Shown: piece by piece, positions 40,301-48,922 of the stretch
Numbering within the stretch: position 1 is the stretch's first letter
Layout: the number at the start of each line of letters is the position of its first letter
From: Polytrichum commune
Lineage: Eukaryota > Streptophyta > Polytrichopsida > Polytrichales > Polytrichaceae
Direction of reading: 5' to 3'
DNA length: 64,000 bases
NCBI GenBank assembly: GCA_950295325.1
Contig: OX485803.1
Location: 1,240,001-1,304,000, forward strand
Notes under the pieces: model-generated
What the model saw: the letters and a program-made list of their open reading frames with translations, nothing else
Database searches by the model: none
What the model was told of the DNA's origin: nothing
Made by a program: the position numbers and the translations under genes

Positions 40301-43300
40301 AGAGACTACGTTGTGAGAATTTCCTGAAATGCTCACCTGTTCACTCAAGTACCAAACCCATGACTGACAGAGCTAATAAGTTGAAAACCCCCTCTTGAAA
40401 CTTTATGTCTCAAGTGGCTAATTATTTTGTTATAGGAGACCATCACAAGTACTAACAACCTAGCAGTCATCTGAAGGGCAACCTACCTATAAAATTGGCA
40501 GCAGAAGAAAGTAACATGTACCTTGTGAAATGGACCACTAAAGAGAAAGTTTTTGCACTTTCTGCAGATACACACTTCAAGTTGTGGATGCCTCAAAACT
40601 TCACGTTTCTTCAGCATCATTCCGCAGGCTGTACATGAAAAATCACGAGGCTCTTGAATGTAACTTGCCCGTCTTTTCTTGGTGACTTTAAGGTAATCTT
40701 CTGCAGAAGTATAATCTTCATCCTGGAAGGTTCACCAAACCCATCTGTTAACCTTAAACTCAAGGTGATGGATAAACTTTCTTTTTACAAAGAAACATCG
40801 CCCCGGACATGGAGAGCCCTAAATAACCATTAATATCATTCTCCAGTGAGAGATAGGGGTACCTAACAATCAAAACATGTGTAAAGTACACAGTTGTCAA
40901 AGAACAGTAGGATCCAACTAGGAAGTTTCCATGGTAAATCATAAACATTCATACCTGTGACCTTGACTTTTCCAGCTGCACTTGTTGAGAACTGTCCTTC
41001 CGGCTGCCAAGCACTACCACTTCTGCGATTTCTTTTGAGCTCTTTACACCTTCCGACTTTTTATTTCCACCAACATCATCTCTCGGAAATCTCTCTGCCC
41101 GTGCACACTCTTCCACTTCTTCACGTTCGCCATCACTATCAATCACTACCGTTGTTTTCAGCCTCTTGGCATCGTTGTTTTCTGCTTCAATCTCTGATAA
41201 CCCAGTAAAAGGACAAAAAGCCAAAGTAAGAATGAAAGTAGGAAACTTGCACCCAATGAGTCATTGAAGTACAGTAATCCAAAATCTGAGCTCAAATCTT
41301 CCCCTAATGCTGATCGAATAAGTAGCACCACATCAAAACACAATCAAGTAGCATTATCCTTAAAGGATCCCAAAAACTCATGTTTTGGTAGAGAGTTTTG
41401 CCAGACTTTTGACATCTTAAAATGTTGAAGGAGTGTTACTAAAACAACCAATTTTGGTGAAATGAAGGGGAGATGTTCGAGTTTGGCCAGAAGACAGCTA
41501 TATAATATTGAACTCCTTATCAAGCTTTTGAGAGCATCATTCTAGGTGCATTGAAAAAGTTTGACATGTAATTCAAATGTTTAAGGTGGGATAAAACTCC
41601 ATATTGAAACATGAGCTTTTGAGAGACTGTAAGGATAACTCTAGTGTGTAATGGAAAACTAAAAACCTTACCAACAAGGAACTCCTCCAAATACGCACAA
41701 GATATTCTCCTGGTCTATTTAGGCTCAACAAAAGGGTGTGACCAGTGAATAATAAAAAGAGACCTGAAGCTGTCAATCGTCGTTTCAGTTGCTTGAGTGA
41801 TCCTTCAGGCCCCTCCTCCTGGGAGTCGGGAGTTTGTTGCCCATCTACGGGGCATGCGCCATCAAGATAAACCACACCCTCACCATCAATAATCCAAGGC
41901 TCACAGCTCGGTCTCACTTTTCGAAGCATGCCTGTCCTATCATCATTTTCCTCTGGTGTGTGTTCAACACAAAAAATTAAGCATAAGCAATGCTGTAAAT
42001 TGCTCTATAAGTTAGTGTAAGCTTCTTCGGATACCATTGGTGGAATGGCCATCTGAGCTAACATGCAATGCATCCCATCAGGATTTCGAACTCTTAATCT
42101 GATGCAAAAAAACTTTATGACAGCACATCACTTCAGTGCCAAGTATTCTGTGCAAACCTTCTAAATGCCAGATTGATAATGAATTGGGCGTTTTACCAAG
42201 ACATCTGAAATATTTTAGTGTGAATGTACAATGATGGAAAATGGACGGTCGTTTTTGTTGTTCTAGACAACAATCAGTAAGCAATCTTTACTGCTACTTC
42301 AAGGGCCAATTGTTCAGTGCAACCTTTAAAAATCTACCAAGAATTTATTTGACATATCAAATAATGAAAAATGCACAACTGTATCTGTTGTTGTAGACAA
42401 CATACCAGTAAGCAATTTTCACTGCTACTTCAAGGGCCAAATATTCGGTGCAACACTTCAAAACCCAGATTCTTAATAAGTTGAGCGTTTTACTAAGATG
42501 TCCAAAATTTATTAAAGTATATATAGAATGGTAGCAAATGAACAACCGTTTCTGTTGTATACAGTATGCAATTCACATTGCTAGATACTCGGATTGATAT
42601 ATAAAAGCTGGACAGGTCATTGAGGGACAGGTATGAGGCAATCCAACAAGGATATGATTCAGGGATCTTACGAATGGCTTCCACTGATTCAGCTTTCACA
42701 ACCCCCACTTTGCATTTAGCATTTAATTCCTGCTCCAATCCCTGCTCCAAATTTTTAATTCCTTCAACCTTGAGTGGTTTCTCTTCCACTTGCAAAAGCC
42801 CCTCGCCTCCAAAAGGCAAGACAACTTGCAGGATAGACTTATTCTTCGCTGCTGCTGCACCAGAGGATGAAGCCTGCAGCATTAACATCCAGCTAACACT
42901 GATTACAGCTCGACAGCTTGTTCACATGTGAAATTAACAACAATTTTTCATTATTACTGTCAGAAACTTGAGAACAATACTGCATGTTTGAAACAATTTA
43001 GGTGTCTTAATGAAACAACCATAAAATCCAAGGTCATTGCAACATCCAGCTCTGGTCATAGCACAACTCCCAGAACATAAAAGTGTGATCCACACATATA
43101 AATCTACATTCTGTCACAAGACAACTATATGTCTTACCTCCAAAAGAAATTTCGATTGAGAAAGATCTGCTTTCCTTCGTACGTAGGGTGTCCTTGACTT
43201 CCGTGGCCTTCGAGGAAGAACCCTTTGCTGCAGCTTCTTCGTCTTTTTCACATCGTCTTCTTCTCGTACCTTGTCAACACCAGATCAACGTGTTAATGGA

Positions 43301-46300
43301 GCCTCTCATCAAACACACACCATGGAGTATTGTTAATATGCAACAGTCTGATACTTGACTTGTTTTTCTCTAAAAGGCACAATGAAGGTCCTTCCACATT
43401 TTGGACACTGCAGAGAATGTGGATCCACCTTTTTCAGCACAATTTTCTGCTTTCCTTCAAGACAACTTTTTTTTTCATTTGCCAACGCTTCCTTGAACAG
43501 CTTGCTTTTATCAGATTCCATGTCACCTATCTCTTCCACCTGCATACAGGTAAAAAACTCACATCAATCACTCATATAAAATGAAGACATCTATTCACAA
43601 GGTTAACATGTGCTCTAGCCCCACAAATGTCCCACAACTACCTTCGTACCACAGGATTGTATTTGTAGTAAGATGATGGAACCACAAATTCTTAACCCGA
43701 GGATGATGATTCACAGCATTCTTGCTACAATATTTCTGGTATTCAGTGTCACTTACTATTTTAAATATATCATTGTATAACTTTCTTACTGTAAAGTTCA
43801 TTTTACACAAAGTACAAATAGGTACTTACATTCTAAACAGAAGAGACCTACATTCTAAATAGAAACTTATGGCACTGCATCATTCCACATAGCAAGTGAC
43901 ACTAAATCCAATAGACAGAGTATTTTGATTTAAGCTACACACCTACAATCTTTGCAAGATCGAGCAACACAAGAATGAAGATGGATCAAATATGATATAA
44001 CATCAAGAGATGAAAACATTACACATAAAAGGGGGAGATTATGTGAAAACTTAACGGTATCTACACCAGGTAAGCTTAGTCCCATTAGTGCAGCTTGTTC
44101 TGGCGTAGACGCTAAATAAACCGTTGCCCATTTTTCCGTCCCCATGAGGTGTCCAGGACCTGGATTCTCTTCTTTGTCCAGGAAATCAACTAAGGACCAA
44201 CCATCCTCAGGTGGTGTACTTCCATCAAGGTTGGCTGGTACTTTTTTCATGAGAAATCCACTAGCACCTTCATCTTGTGCTCTCCCATGACGCCTGTATC
44301 ATGTCAATAAATTTCAAGCTAACCATTGCAGTCAATAAACAGATGTAACAGGAATAAGCCCTTGAAGGACCAAGGGGCTGAATGTACGGCTTAAATACAC
44401 AACGTCTGCAAGCCTCACCAAGTTTTCAAATCTTAATTTCTATTTTTATGGGTTTGAAACCTTCTAGTACATTATCTTATATCAAGAAGAATGTGACAAT
44501 CATGATCAAAATACTGAGTATGTATTTCCTTCCAAGGGCACCCAGGTTGTGTATTCAAAAGTAAATCTTCAATAGATTAAGGTATCCAACGGATTTGAAA
44601 ATTGCACTCAAATAATGAGATAATTTCAGGTAGGGTCATTTTTAACACAATTAGCTTAAAAAGGATGTATGTAGTTCTAATACATGTGAATGGAGAGGCC
44701 CGGATTGGTCCTCTTAGACACTTAGGGCTTGAAGTCATGCATAAAATCTCTGATTGCATAAAGGTCTCTGAATGCAGGCATTATTGGGCTACTTGAAGAA
44801 CTAACACTTAAGGAAAACATAATGAACAATCAAAAGTACATAGGTGATGAAGAAACAGGAAGAAAGACAGTACACCTTCTTACTGGCCGTTGAGCTGTCA
44901 ACTCCTTCTCTGCCATTTTCACTGCTTCAAAGACTTCAGTAGTGGGCATAAGACCTGCCCAATGAGTCCTTTTCCTCCATGCCTCTGTTGTACACCTTTC
45001 AGGGACTTGTTTTTCAAGCCATTTATACAACTCCGGTAGGTTCTCACCAGCATCATCCAATTTCTCCTGAACACATAAATCTTTACAGTCAGTTATTTTG
45101 GTTTCCCACTAATTTCTTGTTGAACCCATTTGCAAAAATGGGTCAGAATAGCAGAGACATCAAACAAGAACATGAAATGTATAGTTAGACTTCATTGTCT
45201 TGCACAACAAGGACACCTACTGAATTTAAAGCTCAAGAAAGGCACTCAGTTGCTAGTCTCACACATTGAATGTGTTGATATCTACCTCTCGAGAAGTCTT
45301 GGAAATTCTCAGCCAACAAATAACACTCTGATATTGCACTCATAGTTGAGTTGCCCTTTAATTCAGCAAGACTTTTGGTTGGGAGTTGGTTGTTTTGCAT
45401 ATGACAGATTCCATGTTCGTGGAAGTTTTCAATGCATGCTTGGGTTGATGTTTGAAAGGAGGACATTCCATATTGGTACATTGAGGGCATGCCAAAATGT
45501 AAAATTGAGTTTGCCCCTCAATACACCAATATAGAATGTTCTTTGTTTAAACCTCCATACCAACCCCAACCATGCACCAATTACTTACCAAACATGGAAT
45601 GTAATGCATGCAAAACAACCAACTTCTGACCAAAAGTCCCATTGAATCAATGAATAATTGCAATGTTCACCAATCCTAGTGGAACGTCTTACAAGCAAAG
45701 CAATAGTCCCACAGATAATCCATCTCCAAATATATGTGTACAACCTCAAGACCACTTTGTTGGGGCATTGGCATTCATCTCCAACCCTACCCAACTGACT
45801 CTCTAAATCCATCATTTTATACCCTAACCATCTTCACATAGAAAACATGAACTACTTAACCAACAAAAGCAATAAAATGTAAAGGACCTGAAGTAGTGAA
45901 ATCTGATCCTCAAGGCTGGCAAGCCTGTCCTCCCACTCTGCCATGTAAGTTGTCATTTCTTCAGTGACAGCTGCCTCCAACTGCACTACATTTTATACAT
46001 GATTAAACTACATGACTTAGTTGCAACAGGACCTACCACAATGGACTGACTTGAAATCTGTACATGTTTTACAAAGACAAATAGAAGCTGCAGACAAATA
46101 CAACGCAAAAGGACAATTTCTCATCACTATGTTGGTTTTCAAACCCAGGATTTATAAGACATCATTCACACATTGTCTGGCTGAGTATTACTGCCATCAA
46201 TAAGAGAAAAGTTGAGTGATTAGCTAAATTAACCCAGAGTCTACATGAACCCAGAGTCTACATGAACCCAGAGTCTACATCCAATTTGCAACAAGGTCAC

Positions 46301-48922
46301 AAACAGATATAAGTATGCAACCTATACACTTTGTGCCTTAATTCCAGATTCCAAACAAAATTGCAGATTCTGAGAACATTTATTGGTGCAGATGTCTACT
46401 GAAAGGCAGATGATTGAACAGTATGATTACTGAGGGATGCATGACCCACAAACCTCTGGTCCAGTTAAAGATTCCGAAAGTTCCTCAAAAACAGCTTCCC
46501 GTGTGCACTCCAGAGACTCTTCCTCCAGATTCTCTTGTGCTTCAGCAGCCTGCAAGGAGATTATTTAATATGAATATAAGAACAAGACATTCTTCTCCAT
46601 GAGAAAAGTACCAGGCCCTGGAAGTAAGATGATGGATGAGACAAGAGTATAACATATAGCAACACATATAGACAAGTAAATCCAACACATTCAATTTACT
46701 TCACATAGATATTAATAACAATTATGTCATAAGCATAGCATTGCAGTATAATGTGCAAAACCCAAGACCAAGACCCAACAATAGCATACCTCTTCCTCAG
46801 CTTCAACAAATTCATCGAGTAAACTTTGTATCTGCTCATCTGTATACTGAACCTGGCCAAGAGCCAACACATTTTTGTCACGTTCATATCAGCTTGTCTA
46901 TGCCTGTAGCACTACATAACAAGAATAAGAGGACAGGCTCTCAAAATATTAAACCCTTATTCCCAAGAGTGTAAAGATGGATCTCAATATGCAGAGCATG
47001 GAAATGTAATTTAGCATAGTTAGATTTAACACAGAAGGATATATTTGTTGGCAAACAACACTGTTGTGTTCATATGCCAACTAATTGGCCTCACCACAAA
47101 GGTGCAATATTGGCATACCTGGATCACATCAGTCTTTGCAAAGGTTGCTTGCAAAGAAGTTGAAGATATTTCTAATTGATTGCCACAAGAATGGCATCTA
47201 AATCCATTCACTTATCACATCAAAACTTAAACCTCCCTTCCTGCAAACCTAACCAGTTTGTGAACATTGCTTAACAATGCGTGCTTCTTGTGTAACTTGT
47301 TCACCATGGACAAACGCTAGGAATATTTCAGAAAAAAAAATGACATCTACATCCTCCTTGCATGATATATCATGATCCCTACCTCACAAACATTCTAGCA
47401 TAGATGCACATTACTTCAGAAAACATGTGGTCACAGTCCTCTCCTTGCTTCTTCCATTTCCAACAACTGTTTTTCACTGCTCAAATCTAATTTTTTGATA
47501 AATTTCTGCATTGAGTTAAAACTCCGCATGCTTATGTCCTACTTATAACAAGACTGCAGTTCATATCTTTCAGAAACATTTACACCAATAAGGATTGTAG
47601 ATGCCCACACTCTTGTAAGTACATATTCCAATGCAAATGCCACAAAGAATCATTGAATTGTTCCACTCTCAGCTGATTTAGGTCAAACACATCAAGGGTC
47701 GTTACATTAGGGGTGGTTGTGGTTGTGGATTACTTTCTTTGGTTCTATTTCCATGGAAAAGACATACTGAATACCGTTCACAACCACAACCACAAGAATT
47801 CACCCAAGACAAGTGTGAATGAAAAAAACCATGGTTGTGGTTGATTGTTGTGTTTAACCACAAACACAACCACCTTTGTAGTATAAACAACCCTTTCGTT
47901 TGTCTAACCCCACCTCATTGTTCAGGTCCTCATCACCATCAAAATGAGCAGAAAGCCTATGGTCAACATCCTCTCATTGGTTCTTTCTTTTCCATGACTG
48001 TATTTCACTTGCATCATGGTGAGGCCTACTAATTTGCAAAATTTATGCCTAAGGTTAGACTTCTGCATGCTTATGCCCTTTTTACAAGACTGCAGTTCAC
48101 ATCTTTCAGACATATTTACAACACTAAGTACAGTCAATTCCCATGCTATTGGGATTGTATATGGCAATGCAAATGCTAAAAAGGATGTGTCAACAAATTG
48201 GACAACTCTCAGCTGATGTAGGTTATACATCTCAGTTTGTCGGAACCCTACCTCATTGTTTAGGTTCTCATCATCATCAAAAAGAGCCGAATCATCATCT
48301 GGATCTGTTTCTTCGTCTGCAATACCATCTTCGTCTGAACTTGACTCCTCTGCATCCCCATTGACTGCTGCTTCCCCATCTTCATCTTCTGCCCCACCTT
48401 CACCTTCTTCATCCTCATCTTCAGCTGCAATTCCTCCTTCCCCATCCTCACATGCAATTCCATTACCATTTTCGATACCATCATCTTTAATCAAATATTC
48501 AGCTGCATCATCATCTTTTTCCACCTCTTTCTCCATTTCTTCCACATATTCACATCCATTTCCATTCTCGCCCACCACCCCATTTCCATTTTCACCTAAA
48601 ATTCCGCTCCCATCCTCCGCAACAGTTTCATTTCCGTCAACATCTACTTCACTTGCCTCATCTATTTCTGGGCCATCTGAAGTTTGCAAGGGCTCCCTGG
48701 AAGCAACCCAAGTTCTATGCAGTTAACGTCAACGATTACCCCTTTTTGAGATCATAAACTGTAATGAATTGGAAGGATATAAGTAGATGTGACCAGCACA
48801 AAAAGCAATGGAGGAACTTACTTCGCATCCGAAGGGGTGATGGGGGCAGGGGTTGAACCCTCAATAACCAAATGTGAGAGTGCATCTTCAGTGATCGCAA
48901 CCAGAGTATCTGGCCCTTCCAT
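28366..48922 (-). CDS. ATRX: ATRX-type SNF2 chromatin remodeller, complete, 29 coding exons, 1810 aa
   Basis: ATP-dependent nuclear remodeller; family members deposit histone H3.3, in plants including at rDNA and highly expressed genes. Coding exons in order of transcription: 48922-48822, 48696-48252, 46852-46790, 46549-46454, 45980-45888, 45066-44876, 44293-44056, 43539-43360, 43269-43138, 42873-42672, 41931-41764, 41193-40955, 40722-40522, 39719-39418, 39158-39077, 38201-37971, 36567-36448, 35743-35577, 35117-34970, 34581-34429, 34152-34097, 33971-33671, 33135-32937, 32396-32332, 32161-31923, 31449-31246, 30443-30365, 30138-29810, 28774-28366. They total 5433 nt and keep frame at all 28 junctions. 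The start has an in-frame TAG 12 bases upstream and context AAAATGG; the stop is TAG at 28368-28366. Domains: acidic region about 35-182; plant ATRX N-terminal region about 185-420; ADD about 745-840; Walker A MGLGKT 1021-1026; DEAH 1143-1146; LTGSPLQNN 1170-1178; [11 protein letters not shown] 1502-1512; QALFRAWR 1532-1539; C-terminal CxxC. It is somewhat longer than the Arabidopsis orthologue as I remember it (about 1480 aa), partly through the acidic region. Splice sites are inferred from sequence and reading frame, without transcripts. Confidence 0.96.
28880..29165. mobile_element. MITE family A, degenerate copy in ATRX intron 28
   Basis: This contains the family signature: GGTTGTTTTCATA, CAAACTCATTTTAGCACCTC, TGCCAAAATGGGTTTGACAC, CACATGCACCACAAACTTGCC. 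The arms are less paired than in other copies. Confidence 0.6.
29403..29775. mobile_element. MITE family A copy in ATRX intron 28
   Basis: The ends AGAGTTATCC (left) and GGATACCTCT (right) are near-perfect inverted repeats. Inside are TTGGTTGTTTTGCATATAAC, the CATGTTTGA..GTTTTTGGTGCATG block and its mirror GCATGCACCACAA. This is the same layout as the copies at 36.9, 37.5 and 45.3 kb. Confidence 0.75.
30905..31200. mobile_element. MITE family B copy in ATRX intron 26
   Basis: AGGGAGTTTTGCCCTACTTT at the left is mirrored by AAAAGTAGAGCAAAACTCCC at the right. The centre has GGTTATATAAAACTGAACTC. A related copy lies in intron 11. Confidence 0.7.
31623..31810 (+). mobile_element. MITE family C, copy 1 in ATRX intron 25
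   Basis: Starting at AGAGGGTGCTAAAAACCAAC, it runs through TAAGTACATATTGATTCTGA, GGTTTTGGGTAATCT, GGTGCGTT and AAGTGACGGTTTTAGG. The reverse complement of this order is present in intron 23. Confidence 0.75.
32475..32790 (-). mobile_element. MITE family C, copy 2 in ATRX intron 23
   Basis: On the minus strand this begins AGAGGGTGCTAAATCCAATA and contains TAAGTACATATTGATTCTGA, GTTTTTGGGTAATCTTTC, GGTGCGTTCC and AAAGTGACGGTGTTAGCACC. The terminal repeats AGAGGGTGCTAA are seen at both ends. It is inverted relative to the intron 25 copy, with exons 24 and 25 between them. Confidence 0.75.
33360..33560 (+). repeat. Dispersed repeat family F copy inside ATRX intron 22
   Basis: This shares TTGCCTTATAATTTTTGAAG, ATTAAATGGTCATA, CTATTGAGCCTAGAATGGTT and TGTCTTTTTGTTGTCCGTTC with the 4.4 and 12.4 kb copies. 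It is antisense to the ATRX transcript and lies between exons 22 and 23. Confidence 0.55.
34352..34394. repeat. (TA)n microsatellite in ATRX intron 20
   Basis: About 43 bases of pure alternating TA lie roughly 35 bases inside the intron from the exon 20 donor (34429/34428). Confidence 0.95.
35870..36290. repeat. Repeat family E copy in ATRX intron 17
   Basis: This aligns with 51865-52270: AAGTCACCCAAATTTCCTAA, ATGTCGGGCTATTAAAACCA, CAGATCCCATTCACA-like, GACAAGCTAACGAGCTC and CATCCCTCTTTTGAGG blocks occur in the same order. Confidence 0.6.
36885..37222. mobile_element. MITE family A copy in ATRX intron 16
   Basis: TTGGGAGTTGGTTGTTTTGC near the left end is mirrored by GCAAACAACCAACTCCTCAC near the right. 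The ends carry TAGAGTTA and GGATAACTCTA. Central blocks TTTTAGCACCTTTTGGGATG and CCTCAATGAACCAATATAGA are shared with the other copies. Confidence 0.8.
37527..37894. mobile_element. MITE family A copy in ATRX intron 16
   Basis: The ends are TTAGAGTTATCCTACAATTC and its mirror GAATTATAGGATAACTC with small changes, the cleanest terminal repeats of the family. It lies about 300 bp from the copy at 36885-37222 within the same intron. Confidence 0.8.
38297..38690. repeat. Repeat family D copy in ATRX intron 15
   Basis: This shares with 44355-44715, in direct orientation, AAGG..GTAGGGGCTTAATGTA, TAGTACATTATTCTATGTCA, CCAAGGGGCACCCAGGCTGC, CACAATTAGCTAAAA-like and GTGCATGGAGAGGCCCAGAT blocks. Confidence 0.65.
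39418..40722 (-). other. ATRX: ATRX exons 13-14: ADD domain (GATA-like finger plus PHD-like finger)
   Basis: Exon 13 (40722-40522) encodes a GATA-like finger with C746, C749, C769 and C772 in the pattern CTAC...[13 protein letters not shown]. Exon 14 (39719-39418) encodes the imperfect PHD part with C792, C795, C804, C807, C812, C815, C836 and C839 (ECRWC, CCESC, FCTAC, WKCFFC). This is the order found in ATRX-DNMT3-DNMT3L modules, which in animals read the H3 tail (K4 unmethylated, K9 trimethylated). All zinc-ligand pairs appear intact, so the module should fold. Its histone specificity in this plant is inferred from the family. Confidence 0.9.
41353..41642. mobile_element. MITE family B copy in ATRX intron 11
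   Basis: This has CTCATGTTTTGGTAGAGAG with AGAGTTTTGCCAGACTTTTG at the left, CAGCTATATAATATTGAACT in the centre, and GGATAACTCTAG at the right end. These blocks align with the intron 26 copy. Confidence 0.65.
42120..42560. repeat. Degenerate tandem repeat in ATRX intron 10
   Basis: Blocks such as GTAAGCAATTTTCACTGCTA, TACTTCAAGGGCCAA(A)T, TTC(A/G)GTGCAAC and GAGCGTTTTACTAAGATGTC recur with a spacing of about 140-160 bp, giving two to three decayed units. There is no open frame. Confidence 0.6.
44355..44715. repeat. Repeat family D copy in ATRX intron 6
   Basis: This is the direct partner of the intron 15 copy, with CAAGGGGCTGAATGTACGGC, TAGTACATTATCTTATATCA, CAAGGGCACCCAGGTTGTGT and GTGAATGGAGAGGCCCGGAT. 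It is non-coding. Confidence 0.65.
45340..45660. mobile_element. MITE family A copy in ATRX intron 5
   Basis: GACTTTTGGTTGGGAGTTGG near the left end is mirrored by CCAACTTCTGACCAAAAGTC near the right. Inside are TTTTGCATATGACAGATTCC and GAGGGCATGCCAAAATG. The outer termini are more decayed than in the intron 16 copies. Confidence 0.75.
46229..46282. repeat. Minisatellite, about 18 bp unit repeated three times, ATRX intron 4
   Basis: The unit AACCCAGAGTCTACATG is repeated three times with almost no divergence, so it is probably recent. Confidence 0.85.
47415..48251. repeat. Tandem duplication in ATRX intron 2 including the 3' tail of exon 2
   Basis: Two units, about 47415-47905 and 47946-48251, share GCATGCTTATG, CAAGACTGCAGTTCA, ATCTTTCAGA, GCAATGCAAATGC and CTCTCAGCTGATTTAGG. 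Between them (about 47911-47946) is a copy of the last 36 nt of exon 2 (minus strand GAACCTAAACAATGAG|GT in the gene, GGACCTGAACAATGAG|GT in the copy). Confidence 0.85.
47711..47873. mobile_element. Small foldback element inserted in one unit of the intron 2 duplication
   Basis: The ends GGTGGTTGTGGTTGTGG and CCACAAACACAACCACC are inverted repeats. The segment is absent from the sister unit at the corresponding place. A target-site duplication was not clear. Confidence 0.55.
48252..48922 (-). other. ATRX: ATRX exons 1-2: acidic low-complexity N-terminus
   Basis: Exon 1 (48922-48822) gives 33 codons plus two bases and exon 2 (48696-48252) completes residue 182. The donor is GAA|GTAAGT and the acceptor TTCCAG|GGAG. 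Exon 2 is almost entirely Asp, Glu, Gly and Asn, with repeated short GENGNG-like units, ending in a run of aspartates and ENLNNE. Such acidic tracts are common in histone chaperone and remodeller proteins and fit binding of basic histones; that role is inferred. The plus strand of exon 2 reads as a Ser/Pro-rich open frame, which is only a shadow of this composition. Confidence 0.9.

Noticed and set aside
28883-45660. Open frames inside the MITE family A copies (for example 29473-29685)
   Set aside because: The elements are palindromic and non-coding, and the frames are not conserved between copies.
47911-47953. Exon-like copy of the ATRX exon 2 tail as an additional coding exon
   Set aside because: Used from the nearest upstream AG it is 43 nt and reaches an in-frame TGA, so it would not keep the ATRX frame.
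48256-48726. Plus-strand Ser/Pro-rich open frame of about 156 codons
   Set aside because: It is the complement of the acidic ATRX exon 2; GAT/GAA-rich codons on one strand read as TCA/TTC/TCC on the other.
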